Source: a virus. Taken from it: a stretch of DNA of 34,150 bases. Location: IMG/VR virus record IMGVR_UViG_3300030098_002080, positions 1 to 34,150 of that record. One strand, written 5' to 3'. A model generated the notes under the pieces. It made no database searches, was not told the origin of the DNA, and was given only the letters and a program-made list of their open reading frames with translations. The position numbers were made by a program, and so were the translations under genes. This document shows, one piece after another, positions 12,007 to 20,682 of this stretch (position 1 is the stretch's first letter; each line of letters begins with the position of its first letter).

Positions 12007-13514
12007 CACGTCAGCAAGCAGACCAGTGGGCCGAAGAACAGTACCTGGACGGCCTGGATGAAGTCCTGAAGCTGCGCGATGAGTACGAGGAGCTACGCCG
12101 CACGAACACGATGGACTTCTATGAGCCGTACCCGTATCAGCTCACTTTTCATGAAGCCAAGGATGACGCGGGCCAGCGTGCGCGACAGCGCTGTCTGATG
12201 GCAGGGAACAAGGTGGGGAAGACTTTCTGTGGTGCGATGGAGTTGGCCTACCACCTGACCGGAAAGTATCCGAGTTGGTGGACGGGTCACAGGTTCGATA
12301 GAGCAATCCATGCGTGGGCGGCAGGGAAGTCGCACTACGCCACACGCGACATTGTACAGAGCGAGTTGGTCGGTGAACCTGGTGATCCTGAGTCTTTTGG
12401 CACCGGCGCGATACCAAAGGACTTGATGGTCAAGACGGAGCGCAATCCGGGGGTCCCGAACGCCTTGGGCTTTGTCTTGGTCAAGCATGTCAGTGGCCGC
12501 AACAGCCGCCTACAGTTCAAGAGCTATGATGCAGGGCCGGCCAGTTGGATGGGGGTCGCAGTGGATTATGTTTGGCTAGATGAGGAGCCACCACAAGAAA
12601 TCTATTCGCAAGCGCTGCGTGCTACCTTGAAGTCTGGTGGTCCGGTATCGCTGACGTTCACTCCAGAAGCGGGTGTCACGGGTGTGGTGGCAATGTTCTT
12701 AAATGAGCGCAAAGGCGGTCAGGCGCTAGTGCAGGCCACCTGGAACGATGCCCCACACTTGAGCTTAGAAGTACGCGAAGAGATCTTGGCAGCCCTACCA
12801 CCGCATGAGCGGTTGATGCGTTCTAAGGGCATCCCTACCTTGGGAAGCGGGCAAGTGTTTCCAGTGCCAGAAGATCAGATCCAGGTTTCAGCGTTTGCGA
12901 TACCAGACCACTTCAGCCGCATCGCCGGTATTGATTTTGGTTTCGACCATCCTACCGCTTGTGTCTGGTTGGCGCATGACCGAGACACCGACACGGTTTA
13001 TCTATACGACGCCTATCGCGAAAAAGGTTCAGGCATGCTTCAACATGCTGAAGCGATCAAGCACCGTGGTTCTTACATACCAGTCGCCTGGCCGCATGAC
13101 GGCTCAATTCACGACAAGGGTTCTGGTGAAGCGCTAGCGACACAGTACCGGCGAGCCGGCGTAAATTTTTTGGGTAGTCACTTTTTGAATCCAGAAGGTG
13201 GCATTGCCGTGGAGCCTGGTCTGATGTCGCTACTCACTAGGATGCAGACCGGCCGGTTCAAAGTGTTTAATCATTTAGATCAGTGGTTTCAGGAGTTTCG
13301 GATGTATCACCGCAAAGACGGGCGGGTGATTCGCAAGCACGATGACTTGATGAGTGCAACCAGGTACGCCTGTCAAAGTTTAAGATACGCGACCACGGTC
13401 AACTTCCAGCCCAGACCATCTGTAGCGGTAGGCAGTTTGACAGACGGGACATTTGACCCATTCGACTTCTGGATGCGACACCAGACCAGTGAGAGTTATG
13501 GCCCGCTCAACTAG
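12003..13514 (+). CDS. terL: Terminase large subunit
   Basis: The 503-residue product starts at GTG 12003, overlapping the previous stop. The ATPase half shows a Walker A motif, GNKVGKT, at residues 68-74 and a Walker B motif, VWLDEE, at 190-195. The nuclease half shows the RNase-H-like acidic residues Asp311 (IAGIDFGFDHP), Asp366 (WPHDG) and Asp447/Asp448 (HDDLMSA). The size and motif order are those of podovirus terminases. It powers DNA translocation into the prohead through the portal at 15727 and cuts the DNA. The packaging mode (headful or cohesive ends) cannot be read from it alone. Confidence 0.95.
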   Translation: MTRQQADQWAEEQYLDGLDEVLKLRDEYEELRRTNTMDFYEPYPYQLTFHEAKDDAGQRARQRCLMAGNKVGKTFCGAMELAYHLTGKYPSWWTGHRFDRAIHAWAAGKSHYATRDIVQSELVGEPGDPESFGTGAIPKDLMVKTERNPGVPNALGFVLVKHVSGRNSRLQFKSYDAGPASWMGVAVDYVWLDEEPPQEIYSQALRATLKSGGPVSLTFTPEAGVTGVVAMFLNERKGGQALVQATWNDAPHLSLEVREEILAALPPHERLMRSKGIPTLGSGQVFPVPEDQIQVSAFAIPDHFSRIAGIDFGFDHPTACVWLAHDRDTDTVYLYDAYREKGSGMLQHAEAIKHRGSYIPVAWPHDGSIHDKGSGEALATQYRRAGVNFLGSHFLNPEGGIAVEPGLMSLLTRMQTGRFKVFNHLDQWFQEFRMYHRKDGRVIRKHDDLMSATRYACQSLRYATTVNFQPRPSVAVGSLTDGTFDPFDFWMRHQTSESYGPLN

Positions 13515-14508
13515 ACGCGACACCGACTTCAACATCCGCGAAGCGCTGAAGCGTACCCGCAGTCAGTTGTTGAGTGCCCAGGAATCGGGCAGAGCCGCGC
13601 TGGCAGGTTATCAAGAGTTGGCACCACAGTACAACCGAGCGGTTGAGCAAGCGCGTAATTTTCAAAGTACCTTGACGCGGGACTATGATCGTTATGTACA
13701 AGACCGCCAGGAAGCGGTGGCGACGTACAATCAGGAGTTACAACGGCGCAAGACTGCCTATGAAACGGCGGCAGGTAGTATTGCAGCACAAGGTCCAAGG
13801 ATTGAGCAAAATTTTCAGCAAGCTCAACAAAAGTTGCAGGCTTTACAAACGCAGCGGGACACTGCTGGAAAAGAACTGCAACGGCGCTACCAGATCTATG
13901 CAGACAACTACCAGACCGTTGTCAGGATTGGTGCGCGTGATTACGAGCAGATGTTGAAGTCTGCACAGGGCAACCCTGCCGAGTATCAGAAGCTAGCGGC
14001 AGACACGGGTTACGTTCAACGTTTTGCCGAGCAACAGACCGCAACAATTTTCAGACGCTACCAAGACTATCTAAGCAACACGTACAACCCTGCGGCGCAG
14101 GCATTCAGTCAATTTGAAAGTGGTGAATTCCGCCAAGCCGAAGAAGCGTTGTTGAATTTTCGTCAAAATGCCAACAGTGCTGAACCTTTATTGCAGGATT
14201 ATCAAGCATTTGCGCAGGACACGGGCTTTGTGGACCGTGCCGCAAGTGACACGAAAGCCGTCTATGATGCTAGTCGCCAAGAGTATGGCCGCTTGCAAGC
14301 AGCCTATGAAGGCATGACCCCACAGTTGAGCGAGTACACCCGACAGGTAGAAACAGCGAAGCAACAAGTACTTAGTTTGCAGGACATGGCACCGGAGCTT
14401 CAGCGCTCCCTAGCTATAGATACTGAAGCCCGCAAGCGTGGGACACGCCGTGATTATCGACGTTCTGTACTGACAGGTGATTTCAAACGACGCGGGTCAG
14501 CACGTTGA
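13498..14508 (+). CDS. Long coiled-coil structural protein, function unknown
   Basis: From ATG 13498, 17 bases inside the terminase gene, the product is 336 residues and almost wholly alpha-helical. It has very high Gln, Ala, Arg and Glu content, many Tyr and no Cys. Heptad patterns run from about residue 15 to 130 and from 255 to 305. It contains repeated phrases of the kind QDTGFV and ADTGYV (about 165-250), suggesting an internal duplication. The first 15 and last 25 residues are basic. Its place between terminase and portal suggests a head-related or internal virion role; I do not recognise the family. Confidence 0.6.
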   Translation: MARSTRRDTDFNIREALKRTRSQLLSAQESGRAALAGYQELAPQYNRAVEQARNFQSTLTRDYDRYVQDRQEAVATYNQELQRRKTAYETAAGSIAAQGPRIEQNFQQAQQKLQALQTQRDTAGKELQRRYQIYADNYQTVVRIGARDYEQMLKSAQGNPAEYQKLAADTGYVQRFAEQQTATIFRRYQDYLSNTYNPAAQAFSQFESGEFRQAEEALLNFRQNANSAEPLLQDYQAFAQDTGFVDRAASDTKAVYDASRQEYGRLQAAYEGMTPQLSEYTRQVETAKQQVLSLQDMAPELQRSLAIDTEARKRGTRRDYRRSVLTGDFKRRGSAR

Positions 14509-14882
14509 ACGAACTCAGGGCAAAGTTTGGACCTGGGCTAGCCAAGGCGCTGGTGCGGGACAAGACGAGTTACAGTGTAGATGATTTGTTTTTGCTGTTG
14601 GAAAAAGGTTCCTGGGTGGAAGCCCATACTGACAAAAGCATTGCCATTGGCGCACCACATACTGAAGTGGACAACGGGCGATCAATTTATTTGCTGCACA
14701 TCACAGGAACACTGCAGGACATTGTGAAGAATCTACTGCCACAAGGTGAAGAAAAGTTCCGGCAGTTAGGCTATTCAAAATTCTGTCTGTACGGCAATCC
14801 AGCCTATTTAAGAATTTTAACCAAGGTTGGTTTTGCATTAAAAGAAATCCATTTGGAGAAAGAACTATGGGCGGCAAAGTAG
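14505..14882 (+). CDS. Small GNAT-fold-like phage protein
   Basis: The product is 125 residues with a TTG start at 14505 overlapping the previous TGA; the frame has no Met, so TTG is needed. The pattern is that of a reduced acetyltransferase-like fold: a helix, strands around SIAIGAPHT and SIYLLHITG, a helix, and KFCLYGNPAYLRILTKVGF followed by a final strand. T7 gp13 and similar phage proteins share such a layout, with N..H/Y..LR-L..-GF near the end. Whether it binds acetyl-CoA is doubtful, as no clear pyrophosphate loop is seen. Its role is perhaps in head or internal core assembly. Confidence 0.5.
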   Translation: MNELRAKFGPGLAKALVRDKTSYSVDDLFLLLEKGSWVEAHTDKSIAIGAPHTEVDNGRSIYLLHITGTLQDIVKNLLPQGEEKFRQLGYSKFCLYGNPAYLRILTKVGFALKEIHLEKELWAAK

Positions 14883-15730
14883 AAAAACCAAAAGTCATTA
14901 AGGACATCCAAAAAGAAGCGGATAAGCAGTTGAAGGGCGCACAGAAAGCGGCAGAAACTGAATTAACCGGCTTGACCGAATCCTTGAAGACTGAGCTGAC
15001 AGGTGCAGGAAAAACGCTTGGCATGAACACCGAGCAAGATTTTAGCGAGGTAGATTTGGGTCCAGTCCAAGACATTGCAGAAGCGGCCATTGAAATAACA
15101 AAATTGCCTGTGCAGGCAGTGGAAGACCTGACAAAGATTGATGTTCCCAAGGTCATTGGTGATGTTACAAGTGAAGCGGTCAGTGGCTCCATCCGACTAG
15201 CCCAGGACGCAATACAGGCGGCAAGTCCTATTTTGTCTTCTGCGGTAAAGGTTGCAGAACAACCATTCAAAGCGGTAGAAGACGTTTCAAAAATAGACGC
15301 ACAAAAAGTTGCGCAGGATGTTTTGACTGGTTCCGCAAACCTAGTAACCGAAACACCTAAAAACCTAGTCACCGTTGCAGAAGAAGCGGTCTTGAAGCCT
15401 GCCAGTGATCTGTCAATGTATTTGACAGAAGAAGCCAAAAAAGGTGCTGAACTAGCTTTCAATAATTTAATCAGCCCTTTCCAACCAGGTGAAACCGAAG
15501 GCACCGGCAGTGGTCAGGCCACAGGTGGCGACAACCTAGGATCTGCACCAACAATGGGCGACCCAGGTGTAATACCTGAAATGGAGCAAGCAACCACAAA
15601 GGCTAATCAGATGACCGAAGAAGAAAGGCTGCGCCGCATCCGCCGCCTGTTATTGAACCGCTATGGCCGTGAAGACACAATTCTTTCTGGCGCAGGTGAC
15701 ACGCGCAGCCGTCGAAGGTATGCGCTATGA
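14867..15730 (+). CDS. Helical structural protein with internal repeat
   Basis: The 287-residue product has GGAG ahead of ATG 14867 and overlaps the previous gene by 16 bases. Residues 1-205 form Ala/Val/Lys/Glu-rich amphipathic helices. QAVEDLTKIDVPKVIGDV (from about 84) is echoed by KAVEDVSKIDAQKVAQDV (from about 137), an internal duplication. Residues 206-245 are a Gly/Thr/Pro-rich linker. The tail RRLLLNRYGREDTILSGA is a pattern seen near the end of small head proteins of many podoviruses and siphoviruses. It precedes the portal gene with a four-base overlap. A virion component is likely, exact role unknown. Confidence 0.55.
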   Translation: MGGKVEKPKVIKDIQKEADKQLKGAQKAAETELTGLTESLKTELTGAGKTLGMNTEQDFSEVDLGPVQDIAEAAIEITKLPVQAVEDLTKIDVPKVIGDVTSEAVSGSIRLAQDAIQAASPILSSAVKVAEQPFKAVEDVSKIDAQKVAQDVLTGSANLVTETPKNLVTVAEEAVLKPASDLSMYLTEEAKKGAELAFNNLISPFQPGETEGTGSGQATGGDNLGSAPTMGDPGVIPEMEQATTKANQMTEEERLRRIRRLLLNRYGREDTILSGAGDTRSRRRYAL

Positions 15731-17379
15731 GTGATGCTGCAACGCTAGTCCAAGAATACGAAGCGCTCAAAAGCGAGCGGGGCAACTGGGAAAATATGTG
15801 GCAGGACATTGCCGAGTTGATGATTCCTAGAAGAGCAGATTTTACGAACCGTTACCGCGCACCTGGGGAGCAACGGCGTGACCGGATCTACGAGTCTACA
15901 GCGGTACGTGCCTTGGTTCGTGGTGCTAGTGGTCTACACAACACATTGACCAGTTCGACGGTGCCTTGGTTTGCACTTGAAACCGAAGACCGCGAACTGA
16001 TGCAGAACCGTCAGGTGCAGCTCTGGTTGGAAGACGCGACCAGGCGCTGCAACTCCGTCTTCAATGCGCCTAGGTCGATGTTCCACCAGTCGGCACACGA
16101 ATACTACCTGGACCTGCTAGCTTTCGGCACAGGCTGCATGTACGTCACCCAAGAGCCTGGCATGGGGCCGGTTTTCAAGTCGTACTTCTTGGGCCACACC
16201 TACATCGCCGAAGGCAAAACCGGCATGATTGATAGCGTCTACCGGCGCTTCGATGACACCGCTAGAAGCTTATATAAGCAGTTTGGCAACAAGCTCCCAG
16301 ATGAAATTATCAAAGCTGCAGACAAAGAGCCGTTTAGACGCTTTGAGCTATTGCACATTGTCAGACCTAGAAGCAACGCACCAGGTAGAACTGCAAAGCA
16401 GAAGCCTTTCTTGAGCGTCTATGTGCATGCAGAAAGCCGCAAGGTCGTGCAAGAAGGTGGCTTTGATGAGATGCCGTACATCGTGTCCAGATGGCAGAAA
16501 AACAGTATGGAAGTCTATGGGCGTGGCCCTGGGATCGAAGCGCTGCCCGATGTACGGATGGTCAATGAAATGGAGCGCGTTGGCCTGATTGCGCTGCAGT
16601 TGCTGGTTTCGCCACCGCTCTTAGTGCCGGACGACGGATTTTTGGCACCCGTAAGGACATCGCCAGGAAGTCTGAACTACTACCGAGCGGGTCTAGGACC
16701 ACAAGACCGCATAGCACCGCTACAAACTGGCGGCAGAGTCGATTTGAACGAAGCCAAAATAGGTCAAGTCCGCGCAGCCATAGAACGTACATTTTATTTA
16801 GACTTGCTGGAACTACCTGGACCTACGGCTGCAGACGGTGATGTCCTGCGCTTCAGTGCTACCGAAATCGCCGCCAGGCAGCGAGACAGGCTAAACATCT
16901 TAGGGCCGATAGTCGCTAGGCAGGAAGCCGAGTTTCTAGGGCCACTGGTGATCCGCACGCTTTCGGTGATGCTGCGTTCACAGATGCTACCACCACCGCC
17001 ACAGGTGCTATTGGATGCCGACTTCAAGGTGGCTTACAGCAATCCGGTAGCGATTGCTCAACGTGCAGGCGAGTTGGCTTCGATCAGTCAGTTGATCCAG
17101 TTCCTGGTGCCGTTTGCGCAGTTGGACCCAACGGTCATCCAACGTTTCCAGACTTCCAGGGTGGCGGAGTTGGCTGCAGAGATCCTGAAGGTGAGTCCAA
17201 GCGTGTTTAAGTCTACAGATGAAATGATGCAAGAACAGCAAGCCGAAGCAGCACAGGCCGCAGCACAGCAGGAGTTGGTACAAGCAAACGCCATTGCGGA
17301 ACAACAAAACTTAATTTCGATGAGCCGCAGAAACGAAAGCGTCGCTACACTGAATGAAGCAAGGGCACAGAGCGCATGA
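15727..17379 (+). CDS. Portal (head-tail connector) protein, T7-like
   Basis: The 550-residue product matches the podovirus head-tail connector family. Its start, with ERGNWENMWQDIAELMIPRR and then GLHNTLTSSTVPWFAL, is typical, followed by LLAFGTGCMYV, FGRGPG-like YGRGPGIEALPDVRMVN and TATEI-like FSATEIAARQRDR. The last 60 residues are a Gln/Ala-rich helix. Twelve copies form the ring through which DNA is packed and ejected. It follows the terminase region and precedes the scaffold and capsid genes, the normal podovirus order. The start ATG overlaps the previous stop by four bases. Confidence 0.95.
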   Translation: MSDAATLVQEYEALKSERGNWENMWQDIAELMIPRRADFTNRYRAPGEQRRDRIYESTAVRALVRGASGLHNTLTSSTVPWFALETEDRELMQNRQVQLWLEDATRRCNSVFNAPRSMFHQSAHEYYLDLLAFGTGCMYVTQEPGMGPVFKSYFLGHTYIAEGKTGMIDSVYRRFDDTARSLYKQFGNKLPDEIIKAADKEPFRRFELLHIVRPRSNAPGRTAKQKPFLSVYVHAESRKVVQEGGFDEMPYIVSRWQKNSMEVYGRGPGIEALPDVRMVNEMERVGLIALQLLVSPPLLVPDDGFLAPVRTSPGSLNYYRAGLGPQDRIAPLQTGGRVDLNEAKIGQVRAAIERTFYLDLLELPGPTAADGDVLRFSATEIAARQRDRLNILGPIVARQEAEFLGPLVIRTLSVMLRSQMLPPPPQVLLDADFKVAYSNPVAIAQRAGELASISQLIQFLVPFAQLDPTVIQRFQTSRVAELAAEILKVSPSVFKSTDEMMQEQQAEAAQAAAQQELVQANAIAEQQNLISMSRRNESVATLNEARAQSA

Positions 17380-17666
17380 GACTAACGGAAAAAGAAAAGA
17401 AGCGACTAGCAGACTACCGCACCATTTTTGAAGGTCCACAAGGCCAGCGTGTCTTAGCAGACCTTTGTCACCGGCATGGTATTTTCGATCCATGTCACGT
17501 TCCTGGCGACCCATACACCACGGCTTATAATGATGGACGGCGTTCTGTGGTTGTTGATTTGCTGCGTTACTTGGGCACTGACCTGGAGCGGCTTAATAAC
17601 CTTATAGACCTACCATATGGAAGCTACGACCCAAGAGACAGCGCCGACCGAGTTGCTGCCATCTGA
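17376..17666 (+). CDS. Bbp19-like small structural protein
   Basis: The 96-residue product begins ATGA over the portal stop. It shows the pattern of the Bbp19 family, first known from the Bordetella phage BPP-1: YRTIFEGPQGQRVLADL, then HVPGDPYTTAYNDGRRSVVV and LLRYL. Proteins of this type lie between portal and scaffold in many podoviruses and are counted as structural; their exact function is not known. The last 50 bases overlap the scaffold gene in another frame. Confidence 0.8.
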   Translation: MRLTEKEKKRLADYRTIFEGPQGQRVLADLCHRHGIFDPCHVPGDPYTTAYNDGRRSVVVDLLRYLGTDLERLNNLIDLPYGSYDPRDSADRVAAI

Positions 17667-18462
17667 AGCACCGATAGAGCCTAGTCAGACTGGCTTGACC
17701 CCAGAAGGCACCGCAGAGGCGGTCAACGGGTTAGCGTTTGATCCGCGCAGTTTGCCTGAAGACCTAGCGAACGAACCGAGCCTGCGCAGTTTTGATGACG
17801 TTTCGAAGTTGGCGAAGAGCTACGTTCACCTAGTTAAAAGGTTAGGCGCACCGCCAGAACAGATCGTGCGGCTACCCAGTTCTGAAGATGATCCGTCCTG
17901 GTCAGAAGTGTATGAGCGTCTAGGGCGCCCAAATGACCCAGCCGGTTACGACATCCACGCCGACAATGAAACGACACGACAGTTTTTGCAGGAAGCTCAC
18001 AAACTGGGGCTGAACAAGAATCAGGTCCGCAACATCTATGATTGGTACAATAAAAACAGTGAGTTAAGCAACACCGCTGCCAAGGATGAGTTTGAACAGC
18101 AGCAGCAGAATTATGTACACGCGCTGAAGCAGGACTGGGGAAGAGACTACGAAGCGAATAGCGACATCGCACGCCGTGCGTTCTTACAGCTAGCCGATGG
18201 CGAAACCTTGAAGCTGGTTGAAGAGACTGGACTCGGCAATCATCCTGGTTTGGTCAAGCTGATGAACAAAGTGGGCCGCATGATGTCCGAGGACGGCTTG
18301 CTACAGAACGATGTAGGCACCAATTCGAACGGTGGCAGAGCAGACATTGAAAGCCGCTTGTCTGAACTGATGGCACCAGATGGCCCGTACTGGGATGGAA
18401 TGCACAGAGATCATGATAAATACGTCGCCGAAGCTCTACGTCTGCGGGAACTGTTGACATGA
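17617..18462 (+). CDS. Capsid scaffolding protein
   Basis: The 281-residue product is acidic and mainly helical, with a disordered Pro/Glu/Thr-rich start (1-35). FDDVSKLAKSYVHLVKRLGA at about 59-78, VYERLGRPNDPAGYDI at about 105-120 and FLQEAHKLGLNKNQVRNIYD follow. The phrase pattern of a helix with LG.P followed by RLGRP..P.GY is typical of phage scaffold-type proteins placed just before the major capsid gene. It guides prohead assembly and is removed before DNA fills the head. It overlaps the Bbp19-like gene by 50 bases and ends in ATGA with the next start. Confidence 0.8.
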   Translation: MEATTQETAPTELLPSEAPIEPSQTGLTPEGTAEAVNGLAFDPRSLPEDLANEPSLRSFDDVSKLAKSYVHLVKRLGAPPEQIVRLPSSEDDPSWSEVYERLGRPNDPAGYDIHADNETTRQFLQEAHKLGLNKNQVRNIYDWYNKNSELSNTAAKDEFEQQQQNYVHALKQDWGRDYEANSDIARRAFLQLADGETLKLVEETGLGNHPGLVKLMNKVGRMMSEDGLLQNDVGTNSNGGRADIESRLSELMAPDGPYWDGMHRDHDKYVAEALRLRELLT

Positions 18463-18641
18463 CAGCGCAGGAAATCCGCGAATTGCGGATGGAAGTACTG
18501 CGCCTAGCGGTAGAAAATGGGACGCCTGCAGACGTAAACGATCCGATTGAGCTTGCAAATAAGTACTATAATTTTGTATGTCAAGATGAAGGGTTCAGAC
18601 TAGAACCACCGAAACCACCGCCTAGCCGACGTAAGCGCTAG
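18459..18641 (+). CDS. 60-residue hypothetical protein
   Basis: The ATG overlaps the scaffold stop (ATGA). The product has one helix with alternating charge (residues 3-18), a likely second helix (27-43, IELANKYYNFVCQ) and a Pro-rich basic end (EPPKPPPSRRKR). Such short proteins of the form helix-linker-ELA..YYNFV are found in phage genomes without known function; I cannot name a family. It is the last gene before the 130-base leader of the major capsid gene. Confidence 0.6.
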   Translation: MTAQEIRELRMEVLRLAVENGTPADVNDPIELANKYYNFVCQDEGFRLEPPKPPPSRRKR

Positions 18642-18728
18642 GCACTATCCGCCATGCGATGGCTGCGGCTCGGACAATCGTTTGACCCGTAATTTTCGCA
18701 ACCTACCCAGAGCCTTCCCCCGCGAAGA

Positions 18729-18766
18729 CAACTCTAATTTGAGCATGGCCGCTTAAATTGGAGTTG
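18729..18766 (+). promoter_or_regulatory. Long hairpin in the capsid gene leader, covering its ribosome binding site
   Basis: The sequence folds into a stem of 16 pairs, 14 Watson-Crick and two G-U, around a six-base loop (ATGGCC at 18745-18750). The 3' arm contains TTGGAG, the ribosome binding site of the GTG start at 18771, so initiation should be hindered while the stem is closed. There is no T run, so it is not an ordinary terminator. It may be a translational control element or an RNase III processing site like those of T7. Confidence 0.7.
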
Positions 18767-18770
18767 ATCC

Positions 18771-19652
18771 GTGTCTTCACAGATTACAACGGCGTTTGTA
18801 CAGCAGTACAGCGCCAACCTACAGCATCTTAGCCAGCAAAAAGGTTCACGGCTCCGTGGAGCGGTGCGCGTCGAAGCGGTTCGAGGAAAGCAAGCCTTTT
18901 TTGATCAGATTGGGAGCCAGAGCGCTTCTGTTCGAACTACCAGAGCCGCAGATACGCTGCTGAATGATACACCACACGCTAGGCGCATGGTGACGTTGGC
19001 AGATTATGAAGTAGCCGATCTCATCGACGATCAAGACAAGTTACGGATGATCGTTGACCCTACCAGCAGTTACGCACAAGCCCAGGCATTCGCCATTGGC
19101 CGCAGCATGGACGACGTGATCATCACCGCAGCCACAGGTGACGCGAAGACCGGCGAAACTGGCGGGACCACAACCAGTTTACCAAGCGCCCAGAAAGTAT
19201 TGGTCAACCATTCAGGGTCCAGCGAAGGTTTGACAATCGGCAAGCTGCGAGAAGCCAAGTTCAAATTGGACAACAACAGCGTTGACCCAAGCATCCCGCG
19301 TGTAATGGTGGTCGGGCCAAAGCAGATCCAAGATTTGCTGGCAACTACACAGATAACATCAAGTGATTTCAACACCGTCAAGGCGCTGGTTCAAGGCGAT
19401 GTCGATACTTTTATGGGCTTTCAGTTCATCACCAGTACCCGACTGGCTCATAACAGCGGCACCGATGTCAGAACCTGCTTCGCGTATGCAGTAGACGGCA
19501 TCACGTTAGCGGTTGCCAAAGACCTGACGGTGCGAATTGACGAAAGACCAGACAAGGGCTACGCAACGCAGGTGTATGCCTGTATGAGCATTGGCGCTAC
19601 GCGGATGGAAGAAGAAAAGGTCGTTGAAATTTCTTGTGACGAATCGCCATAA
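18771..19652 (+). CDS. Major capsid protein
   Basis: The 293-residue product matches the phage capsid family found in BPP-1-like podoviruses. It shows ITTAFVQQYSANLQHLSQQ at the N terminus, GKQAFFDQIG, DTPHARRMVTLADYEVADLI and DPTSSYAQAQAFAIGRSMDD, with later strands including PRVMVVGPKQIQDLL. The fold is expected to be HK97-like. It starts at GTG 18771 with GGAG eight to eleven bases upstream, within the hairpin at 18729-18766. The gap before it is the only sizeable gap in the late operon, which fits separate control of the most abundant product. Confidence 0.9.
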   Translation: MSSQITTAFVQQYSANLQHLSQQKGSRLRGAVRVEAVRGKQAFFDQIGSQSASVRTTRAADTLLNDTPHARRMVTLADYEVADLIDDQDKLRMIVDPTSSYAQAQAFAIGRSMDDVIITAATGDAKTGETGGTTTSLPSAQKVLVNHSGSSEGLTIGKLREAKFKLDNNSVDPSIPRVMVVGPKQIQDLLATTQITSSDFNTVKALVQGDVDTFMGFQFITSTRLAHNSGTDVRTCFAYAVDGITLAVAKDLTVRIDERPDKGYATQVYACMSIGATRMEEEKVVEISCDESP

Positions 19653-19666
19653 CCAGGAGCTGAATA

Positions 19667-20086
19667 ATGGCAAATAATAACACCACCAAAATCACCAACA
19701 TTACGGCAGATCCTTCTGTCAATGTTGATGCCGCTGAAGCCCACGGGCGGATGCGGGTCTGGTATGACAGCTTTGAAGCCAGTTCTACAGCTTCAGGCGA
19801 TACGATAACGTTTTCACGAATGCCGAAAGGCGCAACCATCTATCAAGTTCGCGTCGTTGCGGATGCGTTAGGTTCTAGTGTAACGATCAAGGTCGGCGAT
19901 TCAGGGGATGACGACCGCTTCATCACGGCAACGACAATGAACACCGCGAACCTTGTGACCGAAACCAACGCCATCGCAGGCGTGGCCTACAACTACACGG
20001 CAGAAACCGACTTGATTGCTACTGTTGGCGGTGCTGCCGCCACCGGTACGATTAAGTTTATGGTGTTTTATAGTTTAGGAGACTAA
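19667..20086 (+). CDS. Small head or decoration-like protein
   Basis: The 139-residue product lies 14 bases after the major capsid gene with its own binding site, AGGAG. It is Ala/Thr/Asp-rich and mostly beta, with strands such as IYQVRVVAD and VTIKVGDSG and an end in KFMVFYSLGD. Proteins of this form (RVWYDSF, MPKGATIYQVRV, DDDRFI) follow the capsid gene in BPP-1-like and related podoviruses and are structural. A decoration or minor head protein is likely. Its stop overlaps the next start (TAATG). Confidence 0.65.
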   Translation: MANNNTTKITNITADPSVNVDAAEAHGRMRVWYDSFEASSTASGDTITFSRMPKGATIYQVRVVADALGSSVTIKVGDSGDDDRFITATTMNTANLVTETNAIAGVAYNYTAETDLIATVGGAAATGTIKFMVFYSLGD

Positions 20087-20682
20087 TGACCAGCGTCGTT
20101 CAGATTTGTAACATTGCTTTATCCAACTTGGGTGAAGCGAAAATCGCGGCGCTGACGGACGAAAACGAGCGTGCGCGGCAGTGTAATCTTCGCTACGAAG
20201 ACTGCAGGGATGCCGTGCTACGCTCACACCCTTGGAACGCTGCAGTTACGCGAGTAGCGCTTGCTGCCAACGTGACTGCACCTGCCTGGGGGTTTGCAAA
20301 AAAGTTTGCCCTTCCCGCCGACTGTCTTCGCGTCTTGGACATTGAAGACTTTTACCAGAGTTACAAAGTAGAAGGCCGCTTTGTGTTCACCGACGCGACA
20401 GCAGTCAACCTGCTTTATATTGCCAAAGTCACCGACCCAACACAGTTTGATAGCCTGCTCTTGCACGCCGTAGCGATGAAGCTAGCTAGCGAAATTGCAG
20501 AAGCGCTGACTGGTCGAGCGGAGTTGCGTGACCGGATGTTATCAAAGTATTTACAGATCCTTGCTGAAGCGCGTGGGGTGGACAGTCAAGAGCGCAGTCA
20601 AGCAGGCGAGTTCTTAGCGGACGGGTTCATCAACGCAAGGCTTGTAGGTTCAACCTACCGGCGAGCAGTACCGGCAAGCTAA
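20086..20682 (+). CDS. Tail tubular protein A-like adaptor (T7 gp11 type)
   Basis: The 198-residue product begins VVQICNIALSNLGEAKIAAL and contains DENERARQCNLRYEDCRDAVLR, then HPWNAA, followed by a beta part and a C-terminal helical region. That is the standard pattern of the T7 gp11-type head-tail adaptor: I.NxAL..lG, tE.s..ar.c...y...rd.vLr..pWnfA. It forms the ring between the portal and the nozzle protein encoded next. It overlaps both neighbours by a single base (TAATG). Confidence 0.85.
   Translation: MTSVVQICNIALSNLGEAKIAALTDENERARQCNLRYEDCRDAVLRSHPWNAAVTRVALAANVTAPAWGFAKKFALPADCLRVLDIEDFYQSYKVEGRFVFTDATAVNLLYIAKVTDPTQFDSLLLHAVAMKLASEIAEALTGRAELRDRMLSKYLQILAEARGVDSQERSQAGEFLADGFINARLVGSTYRRAVPAS

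Noticed and set aside
14701-15504. 267-codon minus-strand frame opposite the genes at 14505 and 14867.
   Set aside because: It lies antisense to two well-placed, coupled plus-strand genes; its Ser/Thr/Ala composition is what the helical plus-strand code gives in reverse.
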